Shown here one piece after another: positions 1 through 7,156 of a DNA stretch of 15,027 nt (position 1 is its first letter; every line of letters starts with the position of its first letter). The notes beneath the pieces are model-generated. The model was given only the letters and a program-made list of their open reading frames with translations. It was not told the origin of the DNA and made no database searches. Position numbers and translations under genes: made by a program. The stretch lies in the NCBI GenBank assembly GCA_903879765.1, contig CAIRMS010000253.1, positions 1-15,027 on the forward strand, written 5' to 3'. The stretch is from an uncultured Flavobacteriales bacterium (GTDB lineage Bacteria; Bacteroidota; Bacteroidia; Flavobacteriales_D; Crocinitomicaceae).

Positions 1-103
1 GTCCACGTAAGTGCTTCATCATATTTGTTTTCTCGTACTTTTTCTTGTACTTCTTCAAAGCTCTTTCGATGTTTTCGCCTTCTTTAATTGGAATGATCAA
101 CAT
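1..103 (-). CDS. rpsU: Ribosomal protein bS21, N-terminal part (cut by window edge)
   Basis: This is the first 34 codons of the small-subunit ribosomal protein bS21, which binds near the 3' end of 16S rRNA and affects translation initiation. The N-terminus reads MLIIPIKEGENIERALKKYK, a close match to Bacteroidota bS21, which typically begins MLIIPVKEGENI. It is basic, lysine-rich and in the expected register; the remaining roughly 30 residues lie outside the window. The ATG is at 103-101. No Shine-Dalgarno sequence is visible upstream, only an AT-rich leader. A strong candidate promoter lies at 135-165, so the gene is probably transcribed independently of the dehydrogenase gene before it. In Flavobacterium the protein is known to help sequester the anti-Shine-Dalgarno sequence, and its own synthesis can be regulated through that; whether this applies here cannot be seen. 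Confidence 0.93.
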   Translation of the reverse strand, partial: MLIIPIKEGENIERALKKYKKKYEKTNMMKHLRG

Positions 104-134
104 ATGTTATAATTTACATTTAAACTTAGGTGGG

Positions 135-165
135 CAAAGATAGGACATTAATCCTAATTCACAAA
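135..165 (-). promoter_or_regulatory. Bacteroidota-type promoter for rpsU
   Basis: On the minus strand, TTTG (165-162) is followed by exactly 19 nt and TATCTTTG (142-135). This fits the known Bacteroidota primary sigma factor consensus of TTTG at -33 and TAnnTTTG at -7 with no mismatch. It begins just past the stop codon of the acyl-CoA dehydrogenase gene and predicts a leader of roughly 25-30 nt before the rpsU ATG. It is the best promoter match in the window. Confidence 0.8.
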
Positions 166-168
166 AAT

Positions 169-1308
169 TTATTTCAATATTTCTCGAGAAATTACCAATT
201 TTTGAATTTCTGAGGTTCCTTCACCTATTGTCATGAGTTTCGCATCACGTAAAAATTTCTCTGCTGGATACTCTTTTGTGTAACCGTATCCACCCATTAT
301 TTGCACGGCTTCATTTCCACATTTCACCGAAACCTCAGATGCGAAGTACTTCGCAAATGCTCCTTCTTTCGTCATGTGCAACTTTTCGTTTTTTCTGTAG
401 GCTGCTTGAAACGTCAATAATTCTGCCGCTTCAACTTGAGTTTTCATGTCGGCTAATTTGAATGCGATCGCTTGAAATTGTGCAATTGGGTGTCCAAATT
501 GTTCGCGTTCTTTTGCGTATTTAACAGACGACTCATAAGCTCCACGAGCGATTCCACAACTTAAAGAGGCGATTGAAACGCGTCCACCATCAAGAATCTG
601 CATCGCTTGTTTGAATCCGTCTCCAATATTTCCGATGACGTTTTCTTGTGGCACACGAACATTATCAAAAATCAATTCGGCAGTTTCGCTCGCACGTACT
701 CCTAACTTATCTTTAATTTTTACTGCTGAAAATCCTGGCATGTCTTTTTCGATGATAAATGCTGTAATGCCGTTGGAATCCAACAACTCACCGGTACGGA
801 CAAGAATCACGGAAATGTCGCCACTTAAACCATGAGTTATCCAGTTTTTAGCCCCGTTAATCACCCAGTCGTTTCCATCTTTAACAGCTGTTGTCTGCAT
901 ACGCATCGCATCAGATCCCGTATTTGCCTCGGTTAGTCCCCAAGCGCCAATGAATTCTCCTGAGGCTAATTTTGGAAGGTATTTTTTCTTTTGCGCTTCG
1001 TTTCCGTGATAATAAATATGTCCCGTACAAAGGGAATTATGTGCCGCAACACTTAATCCAATCCCACCACATACTTTTCCAAGTTCCATTAATGCCGTTG
1101 CATATTCGAAATAGGTAAATCCGGATCCGCCGTATTCTTCTGGAATAAAAATACCGAGAAGTCCAAGTTCACCCATTTTTTTCATGGTGTCAACTGGAAA
1201 ATACTCATCGGCATCCCATTGTTTGTAAAAAGGCTTGATTTCCTTTTCTGCAAAATCACGCACCATTTGTGCGATCATTTCTTGATTTTCGTTAAGAGAG
1301 AAATTCAT
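169..1308 (-). CDS. Acyl-CoA dehydrogenase
   Basis: This is an FAD-dependent acyl-CoA dehydrogenase of 379 residues, the usual length for short/medium-chain members. It introduces a trans-2,3 double bond into acyl-CoA in fatty acid or branched-chain amino acid breakdown and passes electrons to electron transfer flavoprotein. The helical N-terminal domain is followed by the beta domain with the flavin/substrate signature GLTEANTGSDAM (124-135). The C-terminal helical domain carries QIMGGYGYTKEYPAEKFLRD (336-355) and IGEGTSEIQK (361-370). By homology to medium-chain enzymes, Glu363 in that last motif is the catalytic base. The chain length of the substrate cannot be read from sequence. The ATG at 1308-1306 gives the standard family N-terminus. 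The gene lies 33 nt after apt, on the same strand, so co-transcription is likely although the functions are unrelated. Confidence 0.95.
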   Translation of the reverse strand: MNFSLNENQEMIAQMVRDFAEKEIKPFYKQWDADEYFPVDTMKKMGELGLLGIFIPEEYGGSGFTYFEYATALMELGKVCGGIGLSVAAHNSLCTGHIYYHGNEAQKKKYLPKLASGEFIGAWGLTEANTGSDAMRMQTTAVKDGNDWVINGAKNWITHGLSGDISVILVRTGELLDSNGITAFIIEKDMPGFSAVKIKDKLGVRASETAELIFDNVRVPQENVIGNIGDGFKQAMQILDGGRVSIASLSCGIARGAYESSVKYAKEREQFGHPIAQFQAIAFKLADMKTQVEAAELLTFQAAYRKNEKLHMTKEGAFAKYFASEVSVKCGNEAVQIMGGYGYTKEYPAEKFLRDAKLMTIGEGTSEIQKLVISREILK

Positions 1309-1338
1309 TGGTGTTGTTTGATGGTGTTGTTTGATGGT
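1309..1338. repeat. 13-bp tandem repeat in the apt / acyl-CoA dehydrogenase gap
   Basis: The unit TGGTGTTGTTTGA occurs twice in perfect tandem, followed by the first four bases of a third copy. It fills almost the whole 33-nt gap between the apt stop codon and the dehydrogenase start. On the transcribed strand it reads as A/C-rich CCATCAAACAACA units, a region that should stay unstructured directly before the start codon. Confidence 0.85.
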
Positions 1339-1341
1339 TAT

Positions 1342-1872
1342 TTAATAGGAGATGATTTGATTAATATTTGTTGTGTAATTTTTTAGTTTTTCTTGTCCTT
1401 CTAAAAAACTTAGTTCTACTAGAAAGCTAAATCCAGCTACCTCTGCCCCACTCTTAAGGATTAATTCCGCTGCGGCGCTAGCTGATCCACCCGTTGCCAA
1501 TAAATCATCGTGGATTAACACACGTTGATTCGCTTGTACTGCATCACTGTGCATTTCGATGACAGCACTTCCGTATTCCAAGTCATAGGCGTGTTTAATT
1601 TTATTATACGGCAGTTTCCCTTCCTTTCGGATTAATATAAACGGTACACCAAGTTTAATCGCTAACGGGAATCCAAATAAAAAGCCTCTGCTTTCTATTC
1701 CTGCAACCGCGTCTAACTTAGCATCTCTATACGTTTCCACTAAATGATCCAGCACATCTGCTGACAATTCAGCGTCTAACATAATTGTGGAAATATCTTT
1801 AAACAAGATGCCCGGTTTCGGGAAGTCAGCCACATCCCGAATACATGTTTTTAGTCTATTTTCAATACTCAT
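1342..1872 (-). CDS. apt: Adenine phosphoribosyltransferase
   Basis: This cytosolic purine-salvage enzyme makes AMP and pyrophosphate from adenine and PRPP. It has 176 residues, close to the usual length of about 170-180. The N-terminus has the adenine-site motif FPKPGILFKD (17-26). ESRGF (60-64) and RKEGKLP (82-88) match conserved Apt segments, as does the flexible-loop segment YGSAVIEMH (100-108). VLIHDDLLATGGSA (118-131) is the PRPP-binding signature with its two adjacent acidic residues. The ATG at 1872-1870 lies only 2 nt after the stop codon of the helix-hairpin-helix gene, so the two are almost certainly co-transcribed. A TATCTTTG sequence covering that upstream stop codon could also give an almost leaderless apt transcript. 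Key motifs appear intact. Confidence 0.96.
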   Translation of the reverse strand: MSIENRLKTCIRDVADFPKPGILFKDISTIMLDAELSADVLDHLVETYRDAKLDAVAGIESRGFLFGFPLAIKLGVPFILIRKEGKLPYNKIKHAYDLEYGSAVIEMHSDAVQANQRVLIHDDLLATGGSASAAAELILKSGAEVAGFSFLVELSFLEGQEKLKNYTTNINQIISY

Positions 1873-1874
1873 AC

Positions 1875-2765
1875 CTACAAAGATAGGTAAGGTCTGACTT
1901 TTTCGAATGTTTCTTTGTCAATAATTACAGATTCTCTTATTTCTTCAATGGATTTAAACCCTCCTTTTTGCATCCTCATTTTGACAATTGAATTCGCTTG
2001 ATTCCAATTTAGGTAAGGATGGGCTTGTAATTCTTCCGCACTTGCGTGATTAATGGATAGCTTTCGAATGTTTGCTACATCACAACTCAATTGAGCTTGA
2101 ATTTGCGCATAAATTTCTGGAGTCATTTTCCAAACTTCTAGGATTTGCTCTTTTCGCACGAATCCACCTAATTGTTGTTGGTATTTGATGATTTGCCTTG
2201 CGTAAAATGGTCCCAAGCCCTTGATTTTCATCAATTCTTCTTCACTTGCTTCATTTGCATTCACGATAGTGGGTGCATTTGAACTTGGCATGAATTGTTT
2301 TTTTGAAACTTCCTTATCTAGCGGTGGAAATTGTGTAAAATCCTTTATGTTCTCAAACGTTTCTTTTGGAATAAATTTGATTTTCTGAAGTTCCTCGTTG
2401 GAAGTTATCCCACGTTGGGTGAATTTCAGGACAATCGATGCTTGTTTTTCACTTAGACCGAATTGCATCCATTCCTCTTGGGAAAGTTCATTTGGATTGA
2501 ATGGCTTTGTTGGTTTTTTAAAGGCTTTTTTTGATCGCGGCCAAGTCCTTTTTTTGTAGGATGATTTCCAACGCTGTTGTTTTGCTTGGTATCCGAATTG
2601 AGGCTTCTCTTCAATCGGTAGCAGGATTAGTTTCGTCGCTGACTCATCCCTTTGAAGGAACAAAAAAAACCGTGGAGCAAAAATAATGAGTATTGATGCG
2701 ATTAGTAGCACCCACATTCCGCGCTGATGCCGTATCGACATATCGAATGGATTACCTTGAGACAT
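1875..2765 (-). CDS. Membrane-anchored protein with three helix-hairpin-helix repeats (ComEA-like)
   Basis: This 296-residue protein has one predicted membrane helix near the N-terminus (about 17-38). A basic linker rich in Lys and Arg follows (about 60-88). Three repeats of roughly 58 residues come next (about 88-144, 168-226 and 236-294). Each has the helix-hairpin-helix pattern, here asparagine followed by an acidic ASEEEL-type helix, a hairpin, then GGF and an acidic helix. The second repeat is the clearest, with VNANEASEEELMKIKGLGP (168-186) and LGGF (199-202). Such modules bind DNA without sequence preference; ComEA uses one in DNA uptake. This protein is longer than ComEA, so a specific role in competence is inference. 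The ATG at 2765-2763 is used; ATGs nine and seventeen codons in are alternatives. It probably heads the operon with apt; its promoter in 2766-2851 is not clear. Confidence 0.82.
   Translation of the reverse strand: MSQGNPFDMSIRHQRGMWVLLIASILIIFAPRFFLFLQRDESATKLILLPIEEKPQFGYQAKQQRWKSSYKKRTWPRSKKAFKKPTKPFNPNELSQEEWMQFGLSEKQASIVLKFTQRGITSNEELQKIKFIPKETFENIKDFTQFPPLDKEVSKKQFMPSSNAPTIVNANEASEEELMKIKGLGPFYARQIIKYQQQLGGFVRKEQILEVWKMTPEIYAQIQAQLSCDVANIRKLSINHASAEELQAHPYLNWNQANSIVKMRMQKGGFKSIEEIRESVIIDKETFEKVRPYLSL
1878..1907 (-). promoter_or_regulatory. Possible internal promoter for apt (weak)
   Basis: TATCTTTG (1885-1878) is a perfect -7 match. It is preceded at 18 nt by TTCG (1907-1904), a one-base departure from the -33 consensus. 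The whole element is inside the end of the upstream coding region. It would start transcription within a few bases of the apt ATG, giving a nearly leaderless mRNA. Because the sequence is also constrained by coding, it could be chance. Confidence 0.3.
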
Positions 2766-2851
2766 GTACGTTCAAAATTTAAGTTAAACAAACTATTCAA
2801 GTAATCTTTTCCCGAAAGCTAAACGACGGAAATGAGAAAAAAGTATATCAA

Positions 2852-4288
2852 CTATCTCTTTTTTCTATCCGCTATGAAATAGATTGGAATACCTAGAAGG
2901 ACAATCAACAATCCCATTCCTGCATTTCTTAAATCATAGACAAGTAGGTCAACACATATGGCCAATGTTACAAGGATGTACAAGGCAGGAATGAAGGGAT
3001 ATCCAAATGCTTTGTATGGGCGTTCTGTGTTCGGTTCTTTCTTGCGTAGAATGAATATTCCGAAGATCGTAAGAATGTAAAATAATAGACTTGCGAAGGT
3101 ACTATACACCAATAAATCTCCATATTTTCCTGATAAGCATAATATGCTCGCCCAAATTCCTTGAATCCACATGGCAACACTAGGTACGTTAAATTGATTT
3201 AATTTTTTCGCTTGCTTGAAGAATAATCCATCGGAGGACATCGCGTAAAACAAACGTGATCCCGCCAAAATGAGTCCGTTATTACATCCAAAGGTTGAAA
3301 TCATGATTAAAGCAGCCATCATTGTTATTCCAAGTCCACCAAAAATGACGGATGCAGCACCTGCCCCAACGCGGTCATTTGCTGCGAACATGATTCCTTG
3401 TCCTAAAGCATCCGTTGCCATCGGATCTCCACCTTTTGGTAATAGTGCTAAATAGGCAAGGTTAGCTAAAATGTATATGATCGTCACGATTGTAGTTCCA
3501 AAAAACAGACTTTTTGGTATGTTTTTTTTCGGGTCTTTAATCTCGCCAGCAATGAACGTGACATTGTTCCACGCATCTGAAGAAAACAAGGAATTGATGA
3601 TTGTTGCTCCTAAAGCGCCCATTAAAGCGAATCCGGATAATGGAATGACATCTAATTCTCCACTTGGTAATTGAACTGTTTTGTAGGCGTTCCACATGTG
3701 ATCAAAATTCTGCGTGAACACATCCGATTTTAATCCAATAGCTAGACCTAAAACAATGAGTGCAAATAAAGCAAATAACTTTGCCGATGTGAATATCAAC
3801 TGTAGGATTTTACCATTTTGCACCCCTCTTGAATTAAGTATTGTTAAGGCAATAATGCTCGCAATTGCCACTAATTGTCCATAGGAAATATTGACTAAGG
3901 ATGTTTCTAAAAAGGCATCATTTAAAACAGGAAAAAACACACCAGCATATTTTGCGAAAGCAACTGCCACCGCAGCAATTACACCCGTTTGAATAACGGT
4001 GAAAACTGTCCATCCGTATAGAAATGACATCATTTTACCATATGCTCGTTGGATATAAACGTATTGTCCACCAGCATTTGGCATCATTCCCGCTAATTCA
4101 CCATAACTGAGTGCCGCAAAAATGGTAATTAGGCCTGTTAGAACCCAAAGCACAATCATCCATGCCGCAGACCCGATGTCACGCATCATAGGAGCGGTTA
4201 CAATAAATATTCCTGAACCAATCATTGATCCGGCAACTAACAGTGTTGCATCCAATAAACCAAGTGATTGTTTTAATTTTGATTCCAT
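2852..4288 (-). CDS. APC-superfamily amino acid permease (LAT-like)
   Basis: This is a polytopic inner-membrane transporter of 478 residues with about 12 hydrophobic segments, the normal size for the family. The broken first helix carries GSMIGSGIFIV (20-30), the substrate-binding GSGIF-type motif. The TM6 region and the loop after it show SSDAWNNVTFIAGEIKDPKK (236-255), resembling the equivalent segment of LAT-type exchangers and SteT-like bacterial permeases. Transport of neutral amino acids is therefore likely, but the exact substrate and whether it exchanges or uses a cation gradient cannot be read. The ATG at 4288-4286 gives a short cytosolic tail before TM1. It follows another APC transporter gene but is separated from it by a terminator, and a candidate promoter overlaps that terminator. 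Its C-terminus ends in the basic DRKKR. No clear terminator was found after it. Confidence 0.9.
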   Translation of the reverse strand: MESKLKQSLGLLDATLLVAGSMIGSGIFIVTAPMMRDIGSAAWMIVLWVLTGLITIFAALSYGELAGMMPNAGGQYVYIQRAYGKMMSFLYGWTVFTVIQTGVIAAVAVAFAKYAGVFFPVLNDAFLETSLVNISYGQLVAIASIIALTILNSRGVQNGKILQLIFTSAKLFALFALIVLGLAIGLKSDVFTQNFDHMWNAYKTVQLPSGELDVIPLSGFALMGALGATIINSLFSSDAWNNVTFIAGEIKDPKKNIPKSLFFGTTIVTIIYILANLAYLALLPKGGDPMATDALGQGIMFAANDRVGAGAASVIFGGLGITMMAALIMISTFGCNNGLILAGSRLFYAMSSDGLFFKQAKKLNQFNVPSVAMWIQGIWASILCLSGKYGDLLVYSTFASLLFYILTIFGIFILRKKEPNTERPYKAFGYPFIPALYILVTLAICVDLLVYDLRNAGMGLLIVLLGIPIYFIADRKKR

Positions 4289-4303
4289 AAGAGTAGTTTT
4301 CTA

Positions 4304-4334
4304 CATAGTTAAAACAAAACTGTCCTCTCCCAAG
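4304..4334 (-). promoter_or_regulatory. Candidate promoter for the LAT-like permease, overlapping a terminator
   Basis: CTTG (4334-4331) is followed by exactly 19 nt and TAACTATG (4311-4304). The -7 element matches TAnnTTTG at every fixed position but one, and the -33 TTG is present. The TTG is the loop of the upstream terminator hairpin, and the spacer is its descending arm plus the start of the T-tract. It predicts a leader of about 10 nt. Confidence 0.5.
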
Positions 4335-4347
4335 GAGAAGACAGTTT
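4311..4347 (-). terminator. Intrinsic terminator after the cationic amino acid transporter gene
   Basis: On the minus-strand RNA, AAACUGUCUUCUCC (4347-4334) pairs with GGAGAGGACAGUUU (4330-4317) around a UUG loop, giving a 14-bp stem with one G-U pair. It is followed by UGUUUU. The one imperfect pair is a tolerated G-U on the minus strand but an A-C mismatch on the plus strand, which supports the minus orientation. It starts about 31 nt after the stop codon at 4379. Confidence 0.85.
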
Positions 4348-4378
4348 CAATTACTTATCAATAAGACCCTAATTCTAT

Positions 4379-5944
4379 TTATTTCTTAGGGTGTAAATGT
4401 GAGTTTTTACGGCTGTAAGCAAAATAGATAATCAATCCAAGTGCCATCCATAAAGCAGCAGCTTGTAGGGTAGCTAGGTCTAAGGACACAATCATTGCCG
4501 TACAAACCAAAACGCCTAGAATTGGAACGATGGGCACCAATGGTGTTTTAAATGGTCGCTTTAATTCAGGATTGCTTTTACGCATGATTAAAATTCCTAC
4601 GCAAACTAAAATAAATGCAAATAAGGTTCCGAATGACGTCAAATCTCCAGCTACGCTTCCTGGAACGAAAGCTGCGAATGCTCCAACGAAAATGAATAAC
4701 ATCCAATTTGCAATGTATGGCGTTTGAAATTTCGGATGTAATTTCCCAAATGCAGCTGGAATTAATCCATCTTGACTCATGGAGAAAAACACGCGGCTTT
4801 GTCCCATTAACATCACAAGGATCACAGAGGAGAATCCAGCTAAAATCGCGAGTGTAACTCCCGTTCCTAACCATTCGTAACCTGCCATGTATGTTTTAAT
4901 TGCATAAGAAACCGAAGCCTCTTTTCCAGCAGTTGCAAATTCACTCCAATTCGCAACTCCTGTTAGTACATGTCCAAAAAGGATATATAATACGGTACAA
5001 ATCGCCAATGAACCAAGTATTCCAATAGGCATGTCACGTTTTGGATTCTTTGCTTCCTGTGCTGTCGTACTTACGGCGTCAAAACCGATAAATGCAAAAA
5101 AGACAATTCCAGCACCTCCAAGAACGCCGCCCCAACCCCATTTGAAGAATCCTTCGTGTCCAAAGGTACCTTCTGGAATTAAATACGGTGTGTGGTTCTC
5201 TGGTTTGATGAATTGCCATCCGATGATGATGAATACCAAGACAATCGCTACTTTAACAAAAACGATAATCGCATTAACAGTTGCTGATTCTTTCGTTCCT
5301 TTAATTAATAAAAGCGTTAAGGCTAAAAGAATAATAAGAGCCGGAGCATTAATGAATCCACTGGTAATGGTTACTTTACTCATGATATCTGAAGGCAAAT
5401 TCTCGTATTGAGCAGCACTTAAAATACCTTTTTCTATTCCTTCCCAATGTCCAGGTAAAGCTTGAATTTGAACAACCATTTCTTGTGAAACCTTGTACAT
5501 GCTTTCAAAAGGTGAATGGCACCACTCGTATGGTATGGCATTTCCGAGGAGGTTATTGAGGTACTCACTCCAAGCAATGGAAACAGTTGCGGCTCCAAGG
5601 GCATATTCCATGATTAAAGACCAACCAATGATCCAAGCTACTAATTCACCCATGGTCACAAAGGAATACGCATAGGCACTTCCAGAGATTGGAATCATGG
5701 ACGCAAATTCAGCGTAGCAAAGTCCAGCTAACGCACAACCTATCGCTGCAATAATAAATGAAAGGGTAACTCCTGATCCAGCAGCTTCAGAAGCGGCTGC
5801 TGCAGTACGAACGAATAATCCAGCTCCGATGATGGCTCCGATTCCTAATGCGATCAAACTTCCTGCACCGAGGGTGCGTTTCATTTGACTATTTTCGGCT
5901 TGCGCCAGTAAATCTACAAGTGATTTTTTTCTCCAAAGTGACAT
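4379..5944 (-). CDS. APC-superfamily transporter, cationic amino acid transporter (CAT/YfnA) type
   Basis: This 521-residue integral membrane transporter resembles the CAT subfamily (bacterial YfnA, GkApcT). After a basic cytosolic N-tail comes RTLGAGSLIALGIGAIIGAG (23-42), whose GIGAIIGAG is the unwound first helix that holds the amino acid backbone. FFAFIGFDAVSTTAQEAKNP (282-301) marks TM6, followed by the conserved KRDMPIGI loop. A long hydrophilic stretch between TM3 and the next helix (about 131-195) fits the larger external loop of this subfamily. Proton-coupled uptake of amino acids is likely; specificity cannot be assigned. The ATG at 5944-5942 is supported by a near-perfect promoter (5964-5994) giving a leader of about 14 nt, and a strong terminator lies after the gene. 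It therefore looks monocistronic, with possible readthrough into the second transporter. Confidence 0.91.
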   Translation of the reverse strand: MSLWRKKSLVDLLAQAENSQMKRTLGAGSLIALGIGAIIGAGLFVRTAAAASEAAGSGVTLSFIIAAIGCALAGLCYAEFASMIPISGSAYAYSFVTMGELVAWIIGWSLIMEYALGAATVSIAWSEYLNNLLGNAIPYEWCHSPFESMYKVSQEMVVQIQALPGHWEGIEKGILSAAQYENLPSDIMSKVTITSGFINAPALIILLALTLLLIKGTKESATVNAIIVFVKVAIVLVFIIIGWQFIKPENHTPYLIPEGTFGHEGFFKWGWGGVLGGAGIVFFAFIGFDAVSTTAQEAKNPKRDMPIGILGSLAICTVLYILFGHVLTGVANWSEFATAGKEASVSYAIKTYMAGYEWLGTGVTLAILAGFSSVILVMLMGQSRVFFSMSQDGLIPAAFGKLHPKFQTPYIANWMLFIFVGAFAAFVPGSVAGDLTSFGTLFAFILVCVGILIMRKSNPELKRPFKTPLVPIVPILGVLVCTAMIVSLDLATLQAAALWMALGLIIYFAYSRKNSHLHPKK

Positions 5945-5963
5945 AGCATGAATTTAGTGAAAA

Positions 5964-5994
5964 CAAATATATCATTTTCAATGAAAACGGCAAT
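5964..5994 (-). promoter_or_regulatory. Bacteroidota-type promoter for the CAT-type transporter
   Basis: ATTG (5994-5991) is followed by exactly 19 nt and TATATTTG (5971-5964). The -7 element is a perfect TAnnTTTG and the TTG core of the -33 element is present. The start codon at 5944 lies about 20 nt beyond the -7 element. Confidence 0.75.
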
Positions 5995-6038
5995 AGATAA
6001 AAGTACTTCGTCCGATTAATTGAAGAAAAGGACTTGCC

Positions 6039-6920
6039 TCATAGTAGACCGAGGGTTTCTTCGAATTTTTTTGGCGCATAACCTAATCGAGCATGTGCTT
6101 TTGACAAATTGAAGCCTGTTTTCGGTGGTCTTTTCGCAGGTTGATTCAAGGTTGAACTGTCTGTTCTTTTGACCTGACTCATCGGTAATCCATAAAATTG
6201 TGCAATACGTTCAACAAGGTGAAATATAGACATCGTCTCAGGTCCAGCGATGTGAAATATACCATTTTCATTTAATTCACAAATCCGGAGACAGGCCCAC
6301 GCGAGATCATCGGCCCATGTTGGTGCGCGAAACTGATCATCGATTATTGTTAACTCTTGTCCGTTCATTAATGCTTCTTTCGCCCATACAACAATGTTAG
6401 ATCGCGATAAGTTATTTCCGGTTCCATAGACAATGATTGTTCGTACGATGGAGTAATTTAATGCTGGCAATTGTTGTACAATCGCCTCAGCTTGAACTTT
6501 TGATGTGGCGTAAACACTTAATGGATTAGGTTTATCTTCTTCGTTGTAGTTACCAGTGAGTCCATCAAAAACAAAATCAGTGGAAAGCAATTGAAAATGA
6601 CAATCGGATTGAATGCATTGTTCTGCGAGCAGTTGAACAGAACCGACATTGACTTTTTGACATGATTCAGGGTCAAGTTCACATGTGTCGACATTGGTCA
6701 TGGCAGCAGTATGAATGACATGCGTAGGTTTAAAAGCTGCAAAAACATCCACAATTTCTAAAACATTGCATATATCCATTTGGGTATAAAACTCCGTTGG
6801 ACAGTCTTGATTTCTATTTTGTCCTAGTGATGTTGCTAAAAAAACTATGTCTGACCGAAGCAACTGAGAAACTATTTTTTGTCCTAATAATCCATTACTT
6901 CCTGTGATAAGAATTCTCAT
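6039..6920 (-). CDS. NAD(P)-dependent sugar-nucleotide reductase, RmlD-like
   Basis: This is an extended short-chain dehydrogenase of 293 residues that resembles dTDP-4-dehydrorhamnose reductase (RmlD), the last step of dTDP-rhamnose synthesis. The Rossmann motif TGSNGLLG (6-13) binds the cofactor. STDFVFDG (113-120) contains the conserved Thr, and Y137-ATS-K141 is the catalytic YxxxK pair. The C-terminal RPPKTGFNLSKA segment is typical of RmlD. No rmlA, rmlB or rmlC gene lies nearby, so the true substrate may differ from dTDP-sugar. An in-frame TTG three codons upstream (6929) is possible. The ATG at 6920-6918 is preferred because it overlaps the stop codon of the PspC gene as ATGA and gives the family-standard MRILITG start. 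The ATGA suggests translational coupling. It is last in its cassette. Confidence 0.88.
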   Translation of the reverse strand: MRILITGSNGLLGQKIVSQLLRSDIVFLATSLGQNRNQDCPTEFYTQMDICNVLEIVDVFAAFKPTHVIHTAAMTNVDTCELDPESCQKVNVGSVQLLAEQCIQSDCHFQLLSTDFVFDGLTGNYNEEDKPNPLSVYATSKVQAEAIVQQLPALNYSIVRTIIVYGTGNNLSRSNIVVWAKEALMNGQELTIIDDQFRAPTWADDLAWACLRICELNENGIFHIAGPETMSIFHLVERIAQFYGLPMSQVKRTDSSTLNQPAKRPPKTGFNLSKAHARLGYAPKKFEETLGLL

Positions 6921-7156
6921 AAGTCCCAAATCGATTTTTTCTGTTTATGTTGGAACTTAAAGTAATGTTTGTGTTCCAAAATCCAAGCCATGATTAAGTA
7001 AACAATGATGGGAGTACCCATACCTAAAAAGGAGACATAAATAAATGCAAGCCGTACTTTACTCGTTTTAAAACCTAGTCTTCGAGCCCACCATTCGCAT
7101 ACTCCAAAGGATTGCATTTCAAAGAAAAAGATGATTTTCTGAAGAAGTCGCCTCAT
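6917..7156 (-). CDS. PspC-domain small membrane protein
   Basis: This 79-residue protein has a PspC domain. A short amphipathic start is followed by FFEMQSFGVCEWWARRLG (11-28), then TSKVRLAFIYVSFLGMGTPI (31-50), which runs into one membrane helix (about 37-60). The tail is basic (HKHYFKFQHKQKK). The order FGVC, small helix, TSKVRL, FIYVSF, TPIIVYLIMA matches stand-alone PspC proteins of Bacteroidota. In Enterobacteria PspC senses envelope stress with PspB, but no pspA or pspB partner is visible here, so the role is unknown. The gene overlaps its neighbours by 4 nt on both sides (ATGA at 7156-7153 and 6920-6917), which fixes its start and stop and suggests strict coupling with the DUF2851 protein and the reductase. 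Confidence 0.88.
   Translation of the reverse strand: MRRLLQKIIFFFEMQSFGVCEWWARRLGFKTSKVRLAFIYVSFLGMGTPIIVYLIMAWILEHKHYFKFQHKQKKSIWDL

Noticed and set aside
276..461. Plus-strand open frames (also 611-835, 5031-5411, 7998-8309 and others)
   Set aside because: They lie antisense to well-supported genes, have no recognisable protein features and no upstream signals; they are shadows of the minus-strand genes.
2766..2851. Promoter for the helix-hairpin-helix / apt / dehydrogenase operon, or terminator after the LAT-like permease
   Set aside because: AAATTTTG and TAGCTTTC each differ by one base from the -7 consensus but neither has a TTG at suitable spacing, and there is no GC-rich hairpin with a T-tract. 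Nothing here is strong enough to annotate.
2852..5944. The two adjacent amino acid transporters as a recent tandem duplication
   Set aside because: Their motifs, lengths and loop regions differ clearly (LAT-like against CAT-like), so they are distant members of one superfamily and not a recent copy.
5995..6038. Terminator after the RmlD-like reductase gene
   Set aside because: GTCC and GGAC could pair across a long AT loop, but the stem is too short and no clear T-tract follows directly.
6921..6929. Start of the reductase at TTG 6929
   Set aside because: ATG 6920 forms an ATGA overlap with the PspC stop codon and gives the family-standard N-terminus, so the upstream TTG is unnecessary.
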